Notes: generated by a model not told the origin, from the letters alone. A DNA stretch of 7,436 nucleotides from Rhodocyclales bacterium (GCA_021413665.1 JAIOPW010000371.1:1-7436), one strand, 5' to 3'; counted from the first letter of the stretch, positions 1 to 6,236 are shown. Program-made: numbers and translations.

Positions 1-50
1 GCTCGCTGACCCTCAAGCGCGAACTGTTCGAGCTGGCGTTGGTGGATTAA
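1..50 (+). CDS. C-terminal end of an unidentified protein (5' part outside window)
   Basis: The window opens inside an open frame that reads SLTLKRELFELALVD and stops at TAA 48-50. Only 15 residues are visible, too few to assign a family, and I do not recognise the tail. The charged, amphipathic pattern could be a C-terminal helix. That this is a real gene end is supported by the intrinsic terminator 34 bases after the stop, on the same strand. The next gene on this strand starts 80 bases downstream. Confidence 0.55.
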   Translation, partial: SLTLKRELFELALVD

Positions 51-83
51 GAGTCGGCGTCCGCAATACGCCGAACAATGGAT

Positions 84-120
84 CGGCCGCCCTGCCTGGA
101 GCACGGCGGCCGTTTTATTT
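84..120 (+). terminator. Intrinsic terminator of the upstream gene, abutting the aminotransferase RBS
   Basis: The arms CGGCCGCC (84-91) and GGCGGCCG (105-112) are perfectly complementary with a 13-base loop, followed at once by TTTTATTT (113-120). On the + strand this is a textbook Rho-independent terminator. On the - strand no U-tract follows. It ends directly before the GGAG of the next gene, so transcripts reaching the aminotransferase must read through it or start inside it. A smaller perfect hairpin, CGGCGT/ACGCCG with a 7-base loop, lies just upstream at 55-73. Confidence 0.75.
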
Positions 121-130
121 GGAGCACCGC

Positions 131-1291
131 ATGAACCTTGCTGCACGCATGGCACAAATCGAGCCCTTCCATGTAATGGAATTGATGGCGCGGGCCAAGG
201 CACTTGAGGCCGAGGGCCGCTCGATCATTCATCTGGAAGTCGGAGAGCCCGATTTCGCCACCGCCGACCCCATATTGGAGGCAGCCCAGCGCTTTCTCTC
301 CGGCGGGCACGTGCATTACACCGCCGCGCTTGGCCTGCGCGCGTTGCGCGAAGCGATCAGCGGTTTCTATCGTACGCGCTACGGCCTCGACATCTCCCCG
401 GATCGAATCGTGATCACAGCCGGCGCATCCGGCGCCCTGTTGCTGGCCCTTGGCGTACTGGTAAATCCCGCCGACGAATGGCTGATGCCCGACCCAGGCT
501 ATCCCTGCAACCGGCATTTTGTTCGCCTGCTCGAAGGCCGACCGGTGTCGCTTCCCGTGGGAGCGGCATCGAATTACCAACCGACGACAGAACAGCTCGC
601 CGCGTCATGGACCGGCAGAAGCAAAGGATTGATGCTGGCCTCCCCGGCCAACCCGACGGGAACCCTGCTCGACATAGGCGCCATGGCTGAACTGGCCGCG
701 TTCGTCGCGGCACGCGACGGCAGCCTGCTGGTAGACGAAATCTACCACGGGCTGACCTATGGAGTGGAAGCGGTATCCGCGCTGGCGGTCAGCGATGAGC
801 TATTCGTCATCAACAGCTTCTCCAAGTACTTTGGCATGACCGGTTGGCGCCTGGGATGGCTGGTGGCGCCCCAACGCTATGTGCGAGAGATCGAGAAACT
901 TGCGCAGAATCTCTACATCGCACCGTCGACTGTCGCCCAGCATGCCGCACTGGCCGCCTTCCAACCGGAAACCATGGCGATACTTGAAGCCCGTCGCAGC
1001 GAGTTTCGCTTGCGCCGGGATATGCTTCTACCGAGCCTGCGCAAGCTTGGTTTCAAGATCGCAGCCGAGCCGCAAGGCGCCTTTTATGTGTATGCCGACA
1101 GCAGCGGACTGGCCGCCGACAGTTTCAGCCTGGCCGGGGAACTGTTGGCCAACGCCGGCATCGCGGCCACGCCAGGCCTCGACTTCGGCAGCCATGCACC
1201 GCAGCATCACATGCGCTTCGCCTACACGATCGGCCGCGACCGGATTGAGGAAGGCATGGTCCGAATGGCCGCGTTTCTGGATTCCAGGTAG
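131..1291 (+). CDS. PLP-dependent class I/II aminotransferase
   Basis: A complete 386-residue fold-type I PLP aminotransferase, the usual length for cytosolic aspartate/alanine-type enzymes. The fold marks are in order: GEPDF near the N-terminus, DPGYP, NPTG at N174 (contact with the substrate carboxylate and cofactor), VDEIYH at 201-206 with D202 and Y205 contacting the PLP ring, SFSK with the Schiff-base lysine K232 followed by GMTGWRLGW, and R362 in MRFAYT, the expected substrate-carboxylate arginine. The start is ATG 131, preceded by GGAG at 121-124 with six bases between. An in-frame TTG at 119 has no ribosome binding site and overlaps the U-tract of the terminator. No transmembrane segment or signal peptide is present, so it is cytosolic. 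The amino donor and acceptor cannot be read from sequence, and no pathway neighbour is visible. It is probably read through from the upstream gene, because no promoter is evident. Confidence 0.93.
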   Translation: MNLAARMAQIEPFHVMELMARAKALEAEGRSIIHLEVGEPDFATADPILEAAQRFLSGGHVHYTAALGLRALREAISGFYRTRYGLDISPDRIVITAGASGALLLALGVLVNPADEWLMPDPGYPCNRHFVRLLEGRPVSLPVGAASNYQPTTEQLAASWTGRSKGLMLASPANPTGTLLDIGAMAELAAFVAARDGSLLVDEIYHGLTYGVEAVSALAVSDELFVINSFSKYFGMTGWRLGWLVAPQRYVREIEKLAQNLYIAPSTVAQHAALAAFQPETMAILEARRSEFRLRRDMLLPSLRKLGFKIAAEPQGAFYVYADSSGLAADSFSLAGELLANAGIAATPGLDFGSHAPQHHMRFAYTIGRDRIEEGMVRMAAFLDSR

Positions 1292-1347
1292 CGGCATCCC
1301 GGGATACCGCCCTGGCCCAAAGGAACTCGGGACTTTGCCCGCCGGGA

Positions 1348-1375
1348 ATTCCGCTCTCCCGCCGCGAAGCGGAAT
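1348..1375 (+). other. Hairpin after the aminotransferase, not a classical terminator
   Basis: ATTCCGCT (1348-1355) and AGCGGAAT (1368-1375) form a perfect 8-bp stem with a 12-base loop, 56 bases after the aminotransferase stop. No U-tract follows (CACGAGG). It could stabilise the 3' end of the message or help factor-dependent termination. The near-palindrome at 1291-1310 (one mismatch, no loop) is the only other structure between the stop and the terminator at 1405. Confidence 0.3.
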
Positions 1376-1404
1376 CACGAGGAGGTCAAGCCTGCGGGCC
1401 GACG

Positions 1405-1442
1405 AAAAAAGAAAGCGCGTGCTGAATTAACAGCACGCGCTT
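1405..1442 (-). terminator. Intrinsic terminator of the H1-like gene
   Basis: A perfect 12-bp inverted repeat, AAGCGCGTGCTG (1413-1424) and CAGCACGCGCTT (1431-1442), encloses the 6-base loop AATTAA. Read on the - strand the stem is followed by TCTTTTTT (1412 to 1405), a strong U-tract. It lies 58 bases after the H1-like stop codon. On the + strand no U-run follows, so it does not obviously serve the convergent aminotransferase gene. Confidence 0.88.
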
Positions 1443-1500
1443 GCTATCCACTGGGCGCCGCGCTCAGCCCCGAAGGACTAGGCGCAGGCCGATGCTACCG

Positions 1501-2121
1501 TCAGGGACGGGAACCGGTGGGGAACGGCCACGCCGCCGCTGGATTCAGCGACGACTTGATGCCGGGAGCAGCAGCGGTTGAAGGAGCGGCTGCGGCTGCG
1601 GGCTTGGCGGCCGGCTTTGCAGCGGCCTTCTTCGGTGCGGCCTTCTTCGCAGCGGGCTTGGCGGCCGGCTTTGCAGCGGGCTTCTTCGCAGCTGGCTTCT
1701 TGGCAGCGGGCTTCTTCGCAGCGGGCTTCTTGGCAGCAGGCTTCTTCGCAGCAGGCTTTTTCGCAGCAGGCTTCTTCGCTGCGGGTTTTTTCGCAGCAGC
1801 CTTCTTCGGTGCAGCCTTCTTCGCAGCCGGCTTCTTGGCAGCAACCTTCTTCGCGGCCGGCTTCTTGGCAGCAACCTTCTTCGGCGCAGCCTTCTTGGCA
1901 GCAGGCTTCTTTGCAGCCGGCTTCTTGGCGACAGCCTTCTTCGCAGCGGGTTTGGCAGCGACCTTCTTCGGCGCAGCCTTCTTCGCAGCGGGCTTGGCAG
2001 CCGCCTTCTTTACAGCCGGCTTCTTGACAGCTGGCTTCTTCGGGGCCGCAGACTTCTTAGCGGCGGGCTTAGCCGCAGCCTTCTTTGCGGCCGGCTTCTT
2101 GGCTTTCTTAGCAATCGCCAT
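1501..2121 (-). CDS. Lysine/alanine-rich histone H1-like DNA-binding protein
   Basis: A 206-residue protein starting MAIAKKAKK and made almost wholly of Lys, Ala and Pro. I count 66 lysines, one arginine and no acidic residue. The main unit is the pentad KKPAA, uniform for eight copies at residues 111-150 and varied as KKAAP, KKVAA, KKAVA or KPAA elsewhere. This composition is that of bacterial H1-like proteins (AlgP, BpH1 and chlamydial Hc families), which bind DNA or RNA without sequence specificity and compact the nucleoid. The pentads would form a disordered, strongly basic chain. The last part differs: an Ala/Pro/Ser linker (about 173-187), then SLNPAAAWPFPTGSRP, a short hydrophobic end likely to be conserved in betaproteobacterial members. 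ATG 2121 is chosen because AAGGAGG (2128-2134) stands six bases upstream; an in-frame extension to 2139 would cover that site. The gene has a strong terminator and no cotranscribed neighbour downstream. The repeats make its length prone to change. Confidence 0.85.
   Translation of the reverse strand: MAIAKKAKKPAAKKAAAKPAAKKSAAPKKPAVKKPAVKKAAAKPAAKKAAPKKVAAKPAAKKAVAKKPAAKKPAAKKAAPKKVAAKKPAAKKVAAKKPAAKKAAPKKAAAKKPAAKKPAAKKPAAKKPAAKKPAAKKPAAKKPAAKKPAAKPAAKPAAKKAAPKKAAAKPAAKPAAAAAPSTAAAPGIKSSLNPAAAWPFPTGSRP
1672..1791 (-). repeat. 15-bp tandem array encoding eight KKPAA pentads
   Basis: Eight consecutive degenerate 15-bp units, on the + strand of the type GGCTTCTTCGCAGCG, encode residues 111-150 of the H1-like protein. 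Units differ mainly at third codon positions (TTC/TTT, GCA/GCT/GCG, TTCGC/TTGGC), so the array is old or kept varied. Looser copies continue on both sides over most of the gene. Because 15 is a multiple of three, loss or gain of units changes protein length without a frameshift. Confidence 0.85.
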
Positions 2122-2173
2122 GTTGAACCTCCTTAACAAATTAACAGGAAAGAACCACCACTACTTCTACTGA

Positions 2174-2222
2174 AACCCGTCTGGGTTAGCACGGATTATC
2201 CAACGCCCCGATGCAATCGAAA
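2174..2222 (-). promoter_or_regulatory. Possible proximal promoter of the H1-like gene
   Basis: On the - strand GATAAT (2195-2200) matches the -10 box at five of six positions. TTTCGA (2217-2222), 16 bases upstream, is a poor -35 box. A start near 2188 would give a leader of about 67 bases that begins with the hairpin AACCC/GGGTT (2174-2187). The -35 match is weak and the call is tentative. Confidence 0.3.
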
Positions 2223-2240
2223 GCGACGAATTCCTCACGT

Positions 2241-2540
2241 TTATCCGCCTATCACTTCGTTTTGAAACCGCGAATGACAAACGCACAAACAATCAAACTG
2301 CATATTTTTGAAATCACGATAGCGCGCGATGCCCGCCTGGTGCGGGTTGGACCGGACACGCCGATGGCGTGCAAACGCAAACCCGTCCGACACATCGGTG
2401 CGGCGGGCCGTCGTCGGAACTTGCGAAGTGAATGAGGTGCGGTGAAATGAATGCGGGCGCAGATTCGTGGCCATAGCGATAGAAGACAGTTGGGCAACCC
2501 CGTTGCGGTCGGTGAAAAAATCGCCCAAAACTTCCAGCAT
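2241..2540 (-). CDS. Possible small protein of unknown function
   Basis: A 99-codon frame starts MLEVLGDFFTDRNGVAQLSS and ends with TAA at 2241-2243. I do not recognise it. In its favour: ATG 2540 is preceded by GGGAG (2547-2551) at six bases, and a credible promoter with a palindrome lies about 110 bases upstream (2658-2686), in the only large gap of this window. The first 25 residues look protein-like. The middle is rich in Arg, His and Ser, as often seen in chance frames, and the end carries a cysteine cluster (CLCVC) near residues 83-87. There is no signal peptide or clear membrane segment. Two other - strand frames are also open across part of the region, so openness alone proves little. 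The alternative is a non-coding leader or small RNA: a nested stem (2343-2348 with 2380-2385, and 2357-2362 with 2366-2371) falls inside it. Confidence 0.27.
   Translation of the reverse strand: MLEVLGDFFTDRNGVAQLSSIAMATNLRPHSFHRTSFTSQVPTTARRTDVSDGFAFARHRRVRSNPHQAGIARYRDFKNMQFDCLCVCHSRFQNEVIGG
2343..2385. other. Nested stem-loop in the intergenic region
   Basis: CGGGTT (2343-2348) pairs with AACCCG (2380-2385). Inside, CACGCC (2357-2362) pairs with GGCGTG (2366-2371) around a GAT loop. CCGATG (2361-2366) could instead pair with CATCGG (2393-2398), so two mutually exclusive folds exist. No U-tract follows on either strand. It may be a structured leader element or chance in GC-rich DNA. Confidence 0.25.
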
Positions 2541-2617
2541 TCAGATCTCCCGTCTTTGTCGCCATGAAGCCGGTGATGATCGGGACGCTGCAATTCGTAT
2601 CGTCCCTTCTCTACAAC

Positions 2618-2639
2618 GACCTACTATATCTAGTAGGTC
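2618..2639. promoter_or_regulatory. Perfect 9+4+9 palindrome, likely operator
   Basis: GACCTACTA (2618-2626) and TAGTAGGTC (2631-2639) are exact inverted repeats around TATC, with no U-tract on either strand, so this is not a terminator. It lies about 12 to 33 bases downstream of the start expected from the promoter at 2658-2686, where a bound repressor would block transcription. The inner 20 bases (2619-2638) obey the CT-N12-AG rule of LuxR-type boxes, but the positions next to CT/AG differ from the usual TGT/ACA. A 7-base direct repeat ACAACGA (2613-2619 and 2641-2647) brackets it. The bound protein is unknown. Confidence 0.5.
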
Positions 2640-2657
2640 AACAACGATCTGGCACTA

Positions 2658-2686
2658 ATTGTAGTGGTTGATTTTTTTGACTGCAA
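2658..2686 (-). promoter_or_regulatory. Sigma70-type promoter reading toward 2540 and the H1-like gene
   Basis: On the - strand TTGCAG (2681-2686) and TACAAT (2658-2663) are separated by exactly 17 bases. The -10 box matches five of six consensus positions; the -35 box keeps the TTG core. The spacer contains a seven-base A-run, and the surroundings are more AT-rich than the flanking genes. Transcription should begin near 2651. If the H1-like gene were the only product, the leader would be about 530 bases, which argues for another transcript in between. Confidence 0.5.
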
Positions 2687-2706
2687 GCGATTTCTGATGT
2701 AGACGC

Positions 2707-2730
2707 AAAAAAAAACGTTGCGCCTTTGCG
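2707..2730 (-). terminator. Possible weak terminator after ampD
   Basis: Nine A residues on the + strand (2707-2715) give a U9 run on the - strand, 20 bases after the ampD stop. The hairpin before it is poor: CGC/GCG with a 4-base loop in GTCGCAAAGGCGCAACG. The long U-run in the right place suggests the end of the pilSR-ampD transcript, but the stem is too short for confidence. Confidence 0.35.
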
Positions 2731-2734
2731 ACAG

Positions 2735-3286
2735 TCATCGGCTTTTGTCATCGACCCGATGCCAGTCGAAGCGCGGACCCGGATCGGTCTTGCGTCCCGG
2801 CGCGATATCGCTGTGCCCCGCCATCGCTTCGATCGGGTAGCGGCGCCGAAGCTCGGCCAGCAGTCGATTGAGGGTCAGGTACTGCGCGTCCTCGAACGCG
2901 AGCTGGTCACAGCCTTCAAGCTCGATGCCGATTGAGAAATCGTTGCAACCCGTGCGCCCCAACCAATCCGAAACACCGGCATGCCAGGCGCGCCGCGAGC
3001 AAGAAACAAACTGGATCAGATCGCCGTCGCGGCGGACGAGAAAGTGTGACGAAACCCGCAAAGCCTGGATCTCGGAATAATAGGGATGCGCCGCCGGGTC
3101 GAGGCCATTGGTAAACAGATCGACGATTCCGGGCCCGCCGAACTCGCCGGGAGGCAGGCTGATGGCGTGTATCACCACTAGTCGCACCACCTCGCCCGCC
3201 GGTCGCTCGTCGCAGTTCGGCGAAGGTATCCGCCTTACTCCGGGCAGCCAGCCGGCGTCATCACCCACGTCGGTCAGGGGCGTCAA
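2735..3286 (-). CDS. ampD: AmpD, 1,6-anhydro-N-acetylmuramyl-L-alanine amidase
   Basis: A 183-residue zinc amidase of the amidase_2 family, cytosolic, that cuts the bond between anhydroMurNAc and the stem peptide during muropeptide recycling. In species with AmpR/AmpC it thereby keeps beta-lactamase low. Visible family marks: RRIPSPNCDERP, VIHAISLPPGEFGGP with zinc ligand H40, DPAAHPYYSEI, RVSSHFLVRRDG, RAWHAGVS, CNDFSIGIELEG with E122, and GHSDIAPGRKTDPGPRFDW with ligands H158 and D168. The length equals that of the E. coli enzyme. The start is not obvious: no in-frame ATG precedes the conserved block. TTG 3286 is chosen because it overlaps the pilR stop in a TTGA junction, has GGGA eight bases upstream, and gives the family length; GTG 3268 is the alternative. 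The residue after H40 is Ala where E. coli has Asn. No ampR, ampC or ampG is visible. Confidence 0.93.
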   Translation of the reverse strand: MTPLTDVGDDAGWLPGVRRIPSPNCDERPAGEVVRLVVIHAISLPPGEFGGPGIVDLFTNGLDPAAHPYYSEIQALRVSSHFLVRRDGDLIQFVSCSRRAWHAGVSDWLGRTGCNDFSIGIELEGCDQLAFEDAQYLTLNRLLAELRRRYPIEAMAGHSDIAPGRKTDPGPRFDWHRVDDKSR

Positions 3287-4659
3287 TCGTTCATTCCCAG
3301 TCTCGCCATGCGATAGCGCAGGGAACGGAAGGTAACACCGAGGAGTCTCGCCGCGGCGGTGCGATTGTTGTTCGATTGCCTGAGCGCATCGAGGATGGCC
3401 TGGCGTTCCACCTGGTCCAGATGGTCCTGCAGGGAGCCGGCCGCGGAGGCGGCGATGCCGGGCAACTGGGAGGGCGCCAGGTTCAGGTCGTCGACATCGA
3501 TGTGATCGCCCGCCATCAATGCCAGCGCCCGCTCCAGCACATTCTCGAGTTCCCGCACGTTGCCCGGAAAAGGGTAACTCTGCAACGCTTTGAACGCACG
3601 ATCGGTCAGCAACGGAGGCAACAGATCGGCTGCCCGCGCCAAACGCTCCAGGATGTACCGCGCCAACATCGGAATATCGTCGCGGCACTCGCGCAAGGCG
3701 GGCATCCGCAACTCGATGACATTCAGGCGATAGAACAGGTCCTGGCGAAACCTGCCTTGCTCGACAAGTGCCTTGAGATCCTGGTGTGTGGCGCAGATGA
3801 CGCGCACATCGACGGCTTCCTCGGCGGTGGCCCCCACCTTGCGCACACGCTTTTCCTGGATCGCCCGCAGCAACTTGACCTGCATCGTCAGCGGCAGCTC
3901 CGCCACCTCGTCCAGAAACAGGGTGCCGCCGTCGGCCACATGAAAGAAACCGTCGCGATCATCGGCAGCGCCCGTAAAGGCTCCCTTTCGATAGCCGAAA
4001 AACTCGCTCTCCATCAGGCTTTCCGGGATAGCGCCACAATTTACCGGGACGAAGGCGTGATCGCGACGTGCGCCCAGGGTATGGATCAGCCGCGCGGCAA
4101 GTTCCTTGCCGCTACCAGACTCCCCGGTAACATGCACCGGCGCCTGGCTGCGCGCGACGCGGTCGATCAGCCTGCGCACCTGTTCGATCGCCGCCGACTC
4201 GCCGAGCAGGCCACCCATATCGACCATGCCCTCCGTTCCACCGGTCGAATCGGAGCCGGGCAGTTCCAGCGCCGACTTCACCATGCCGCGCAACTGATCG
4301 AGCGACACTGGTTTGGCGATGTAGTCGAAGGCGCCGGCCTTCAACGCCGACACAGCATTCTCTGCGCTGCCATGCGCGGTAATCACGGCCACCGGCAGAT
4401 CGGCCACCGTGTCGGCAATATGACGCACCAATTCCAGTCCCTCGCCATCGGGCAATCGCATGTCGGTCAGGCACAACTGATAGCTATTGCCGGCAAGCAG
4501 CCGTCGCGCCTCGGCCAGCGATCCGGCACAATCCGCCTGCAGGCCCATACGGGCAAGAGTCAGATCAAGCAACTCGCGAATGTCCGCTTCGTCGTCGACC
4601 ACCAGTACGCGCTTGGCCTCGCCACGACTACGACTACGACGTTCGTTCTTCAGCGACAT
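3283..4659 (-). CDS. pilR: PilR, sigma54-dependent response regulator of type IV pili
   Basis: A 458-residue NtrC-family activator. The receiver domain (about 16-130) has acidic pocket D22/D23, phospho-acceptor D66 in LTDMRLP, T94 and K116. The AAA+ domain (about 150-385) has Walker A GESGSGKE (179-186), an intact GAFTGA sigma54-contact loop (226-231), Walker B GGTLFLDE (244-251) and GNVRELEN (366-373). A Fis-type helix-turn-helix (about 420-456) ends in VTFRSLRYRMARLG, typical of PilR. Phosphorylated PilR activates the sigma54 promoter of the major pilin gene. ATG 4659 has GAGG seven bases upstream and overlaps the pilS stop by ten bases; longer in-frame starts lie inside pilS. The N-terminus before the receiver is basic and encoded partly by a 6-bp repeat (4625-4641). 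Another NtrC-type pair is possible, but the order with a six-helix kinase and AmpD favours PilR. Confidence 0.92.
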   Translation of the reverse strand: MSLKNERRSRSRGEAKRVLVVDDEADIRELLDLTLARMGLQADCAGSLAEARRLLAGNSYQLCLTDMRLPDGEGLELVRHIADTVADLPVAVITAHGSAENAVSALKAGAFDYIAKPVSLDQLRGMVKSALELPGSDSTGGTEGMVDMGGLLGESAAIEQVRRLIDRVARSQAPVHVTGESGSGKELAARLIHTLGARRDHAFVPVNCGAIPESLMESEFFGYRKGAFTGAADDRDGFFHVADGGTLFLDEVAELPLTMQVKLLRAIQEKRVRKVGATAEEAVDVRVICATHQDLKALVEQGRFRQDLFYRLNVIELRMPALRECRDDIPMLARYILERLARAADLLPPLLTDRAFKALQSYPFPGNVRELENVLERALALMAGDHIDVDDLNLAPSQLPGIAASAAGSLQDHLDQVERQAILDALRQSNNNRTAAARLLGVTFRSLRYRMARLGMND

Positions 4660-6236
4660 ACGAGCCCCTCGGCGGTGATGCGAAAATGGGCTCCCGCCCC
4701 TTCGTCCAGAAGTTCGAGCCGTGCGCCGCTCGCCTCGCACAACTCGCGCGCAATATAGAGGCCCAGTCCGGTGCCCGCCCCATGGGTGGTGAAGAATGGC
4801 TCGAACACCTGGTTGCGCTGTGCCTCATCCACCCCGGGGCCATCATCCACAACATGCAGTTCAACACGGTTAGGCGTGGTGGCGGGCATCGCCTCCAGCC
4901 GGACGGCGCCGTCAGCGGAGCTGGCATGGCGCAACGCGTTCCCCATCAGATTCCATAGTATGCGGTAAAGATGGCCGCGATCAAACCGCAGCTCGACATC
5001 GAGCACCCCAACCCGGACGCGTCTGCCGGCGGTCTCGTCGTGCAAGGCCAGTTCTTCCATGAACCCGGACAGAAAAACCTGCCAACGCAGTGTTTCCGGC
5101 TGGGCGCGGTCGCGGCGGCCAAGTTCCAGCACCTCTGTTACCAGCCGATTGAGCCGACGCGTATTGTCGTGAATGATGCGGGCCAGACGCTGGCGCAGCG
5201 GATCGACGTCTTCCTCGGCAAGCAATTCGGCCGCATGGCTGATGGCCGCCAGCGGATTGCGGATCTCATGTGCCATGTTGGCCGTGAGCCGCCCCAGTGC
5301 CGCGAGCTTCAACTGCTGCGCCTGGGATTGCACCCGCTCCATGTCTTCGAGATAGATCAGGGCATTCCCTCCGGACTCGGCGGAAGGCAGGTAACGCACC
5401 CGCAGCAGGCGTCCGCTTTCCTGGCGCAGCACCTCGACCATTTCGACTGGCTGCGCGCTCCATACCCGATAGCGCTCGGCCAGTTCGCGGGAAAGCGTCG
5501 CCAGTTCCGCACCACTCGTCGTCGCCACCGCCAGCAGCACGTCGGCGCGTGGGTTGAGCAGGCGGACCCGGCCGTCCGCGTCGACGACCAGCACGCCATC
5601 CTCCATGTCCCGGATGATCCGCTCGCTGATCCGCAACTGGTCATCGAGTTCCCGGCCCCGCTCGCGTGCCAGGGTCTCGTTGGCGACCACCCGTTGCGCC
5701 AGGAGACGGGCAATGATGGCCGTGGCAAAGAAGGCAATGCTGATGATTCCGGTGCGGACAAAATCCGCTGGGTCGGCGTCCCGGGTCAGTGCGCGCCAGC
5801 TTTCCTCCAGCAACATCGCGACCGAGGCCAGCGCTGCATAGAACAGGGTCATCCGACCCTGCCCGACCAGGGCGGCGCCGGCCACCACCACCAGCAGCAG
5901 GATTGCGATGCCGCTCTTCTGCCCGCCACTGGCGAACATCATCAGGGTCAGGGCTGTAATGTCGAGCGCCACCTGCACCGAAAGTTGCAGGCTGAAGCGG
6001 CGAGGCCGGCGCAGCAATACCGCAAGAAACGCAATTGATAGCAGGACATAAACCGCCGCGACACGATCGAAGAGCATCGGATCCTGTGTGCCGAGGCTTA
6101 CGGTATCGCCGAAAACCAGCGCAGCGACCATGAACAGCAACGCGATCAACAGGCGGTACATCGAAAAAAAGCGCAGCGAGCGCCAAAACGATTCGATGGC
6201 GTCCGAATCCCCAGCCGCCACCGGCTGCGAGCTCAT
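4650..6236 (-). CDS. pilS: PilS, membrane sensor histidine kinase of type IV pili
   Basis: A 528-residue inner-membrane kinase. After a short cytosolic start, six hydrophobic segments lie at roughly 25-43, 56-76, 86-103, 108-126, 129-146 and 162-181, the PilS arrangement. A short coiled linker leads to a PAS domain (about 203-300, MEDGVLVVDADGRVRLLNP). The kinase core has the H-box ANMAHEIRNPLAA with phosphorylated H323, N-box NLMGNALRHA (N433), G1 DDGPGV (464-469), F-box FEPFFTTH and G2 GAGTGLGLYIA. All catalytic boxes are intact. In Pseudomonas PilS senses pilin in the membrane and controls PilR phosphorylation. ATG 6236 is preceded by GGGAG at seven bases and overlaps the upstream stop as ATGA. 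It overlaps pilR by ten bases, so the pair is probably translationally coupled. No pilin gene is in the window. Confidence 0.92.
   Translation of the reverse strand: MSSQPVAAGDSDAIESFWRSLRFFSMYRLLIALLFMVAALVFGDTVSLGTQDPMLFDRVAAVYVLLSIAFLAVLLRRPRRFSLQLSVQVALDITALTLMMFASGGQKSGIAILLLVVVAGAALVGQGRMTLFYAALASVAMLLEESWRALTRDADPADFVRTGIISIAFFATAIIARLLAQRVVANETLARERGRELDDQLRISERIIRDMEDGVLVVDADGRVRLLNPRADVLLAVATTSGAELATLSRELAERYRVWSAQPVEMVEVLRQESGRLLRVRYLPSAESGGNALIYLEDMERVQSQAQQLKLAALGRLTANMAHEIRNPLAAISHAAELLAEEDVDPLRQRLARIIHDNTRRLNRLVTEVLELGRRDRAQPETLRWQVFLSGFMEELALHDETAGRRVRVGVLDVELRFDRGHLYRILWNLMGNALRHASSADGAVRLEAMPATTPNRVELHVVDDGPGVDEAQRNQVFEPFFTTHGAGTGLGLYIARELCEASGARLELLDEGAGAHFRITAEGLVCR

Noticed and set aside
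1379..1386. GAGGAGGT on the + strand, like a strong SD
   Set aside because: No start codon follows at a workable distance and no frame continues past the terminator region.
1443..1500. Gap between the terminator and the H1-like stop codon
   Set aside because: Looked for small frames or structure and saw nothing beyond the 3' untranslated region.
1672..1791. Regular repeats, considered as a CRISPR array
   Set aside because: Units are contiguous 15-bp coding repeats without spacers.
1517..2173. 218-residue + strand frame rich in FFAAGF repeats
   Set aside because: It is the exact antisense of the lysine/alanine repeat gene; the Phe/Ala pattern arises from complementing Lys/Ala codons. The - strand gene has the SD and terminator.
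2467..2658. 63-codon + strand frame in the intergenic region
   Set aside because: No SD, no promoter on this strand, unremarkable composition, and it runs through the palindrome.
2649..2664. TGGCAC followed by TTGTAG, like a sigma54 -24/-12 site, possible PilR target
   Set aside because: At the required GG-N10-GC spacing the second element is AG, not GC, and no + strand gene follows.
3287..3688. In-frame N-terminal extension of AmpD into pilR
   Set aside because: The extra residues are an out-of-frame reading of pilR and would make the protein 317 residues, far above the family length.
3376..4758. 460-residue + strand open frame
   Set aside because: Antisense shadow of pilR and the end of pilS. 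The - strand shows complete domains with intact motifs; this frame shows none.
4971..6038. 355-residue + strand open frame
   Set aside because: Antisense shadow of pilS; no family resemblance and high GC explains its length.
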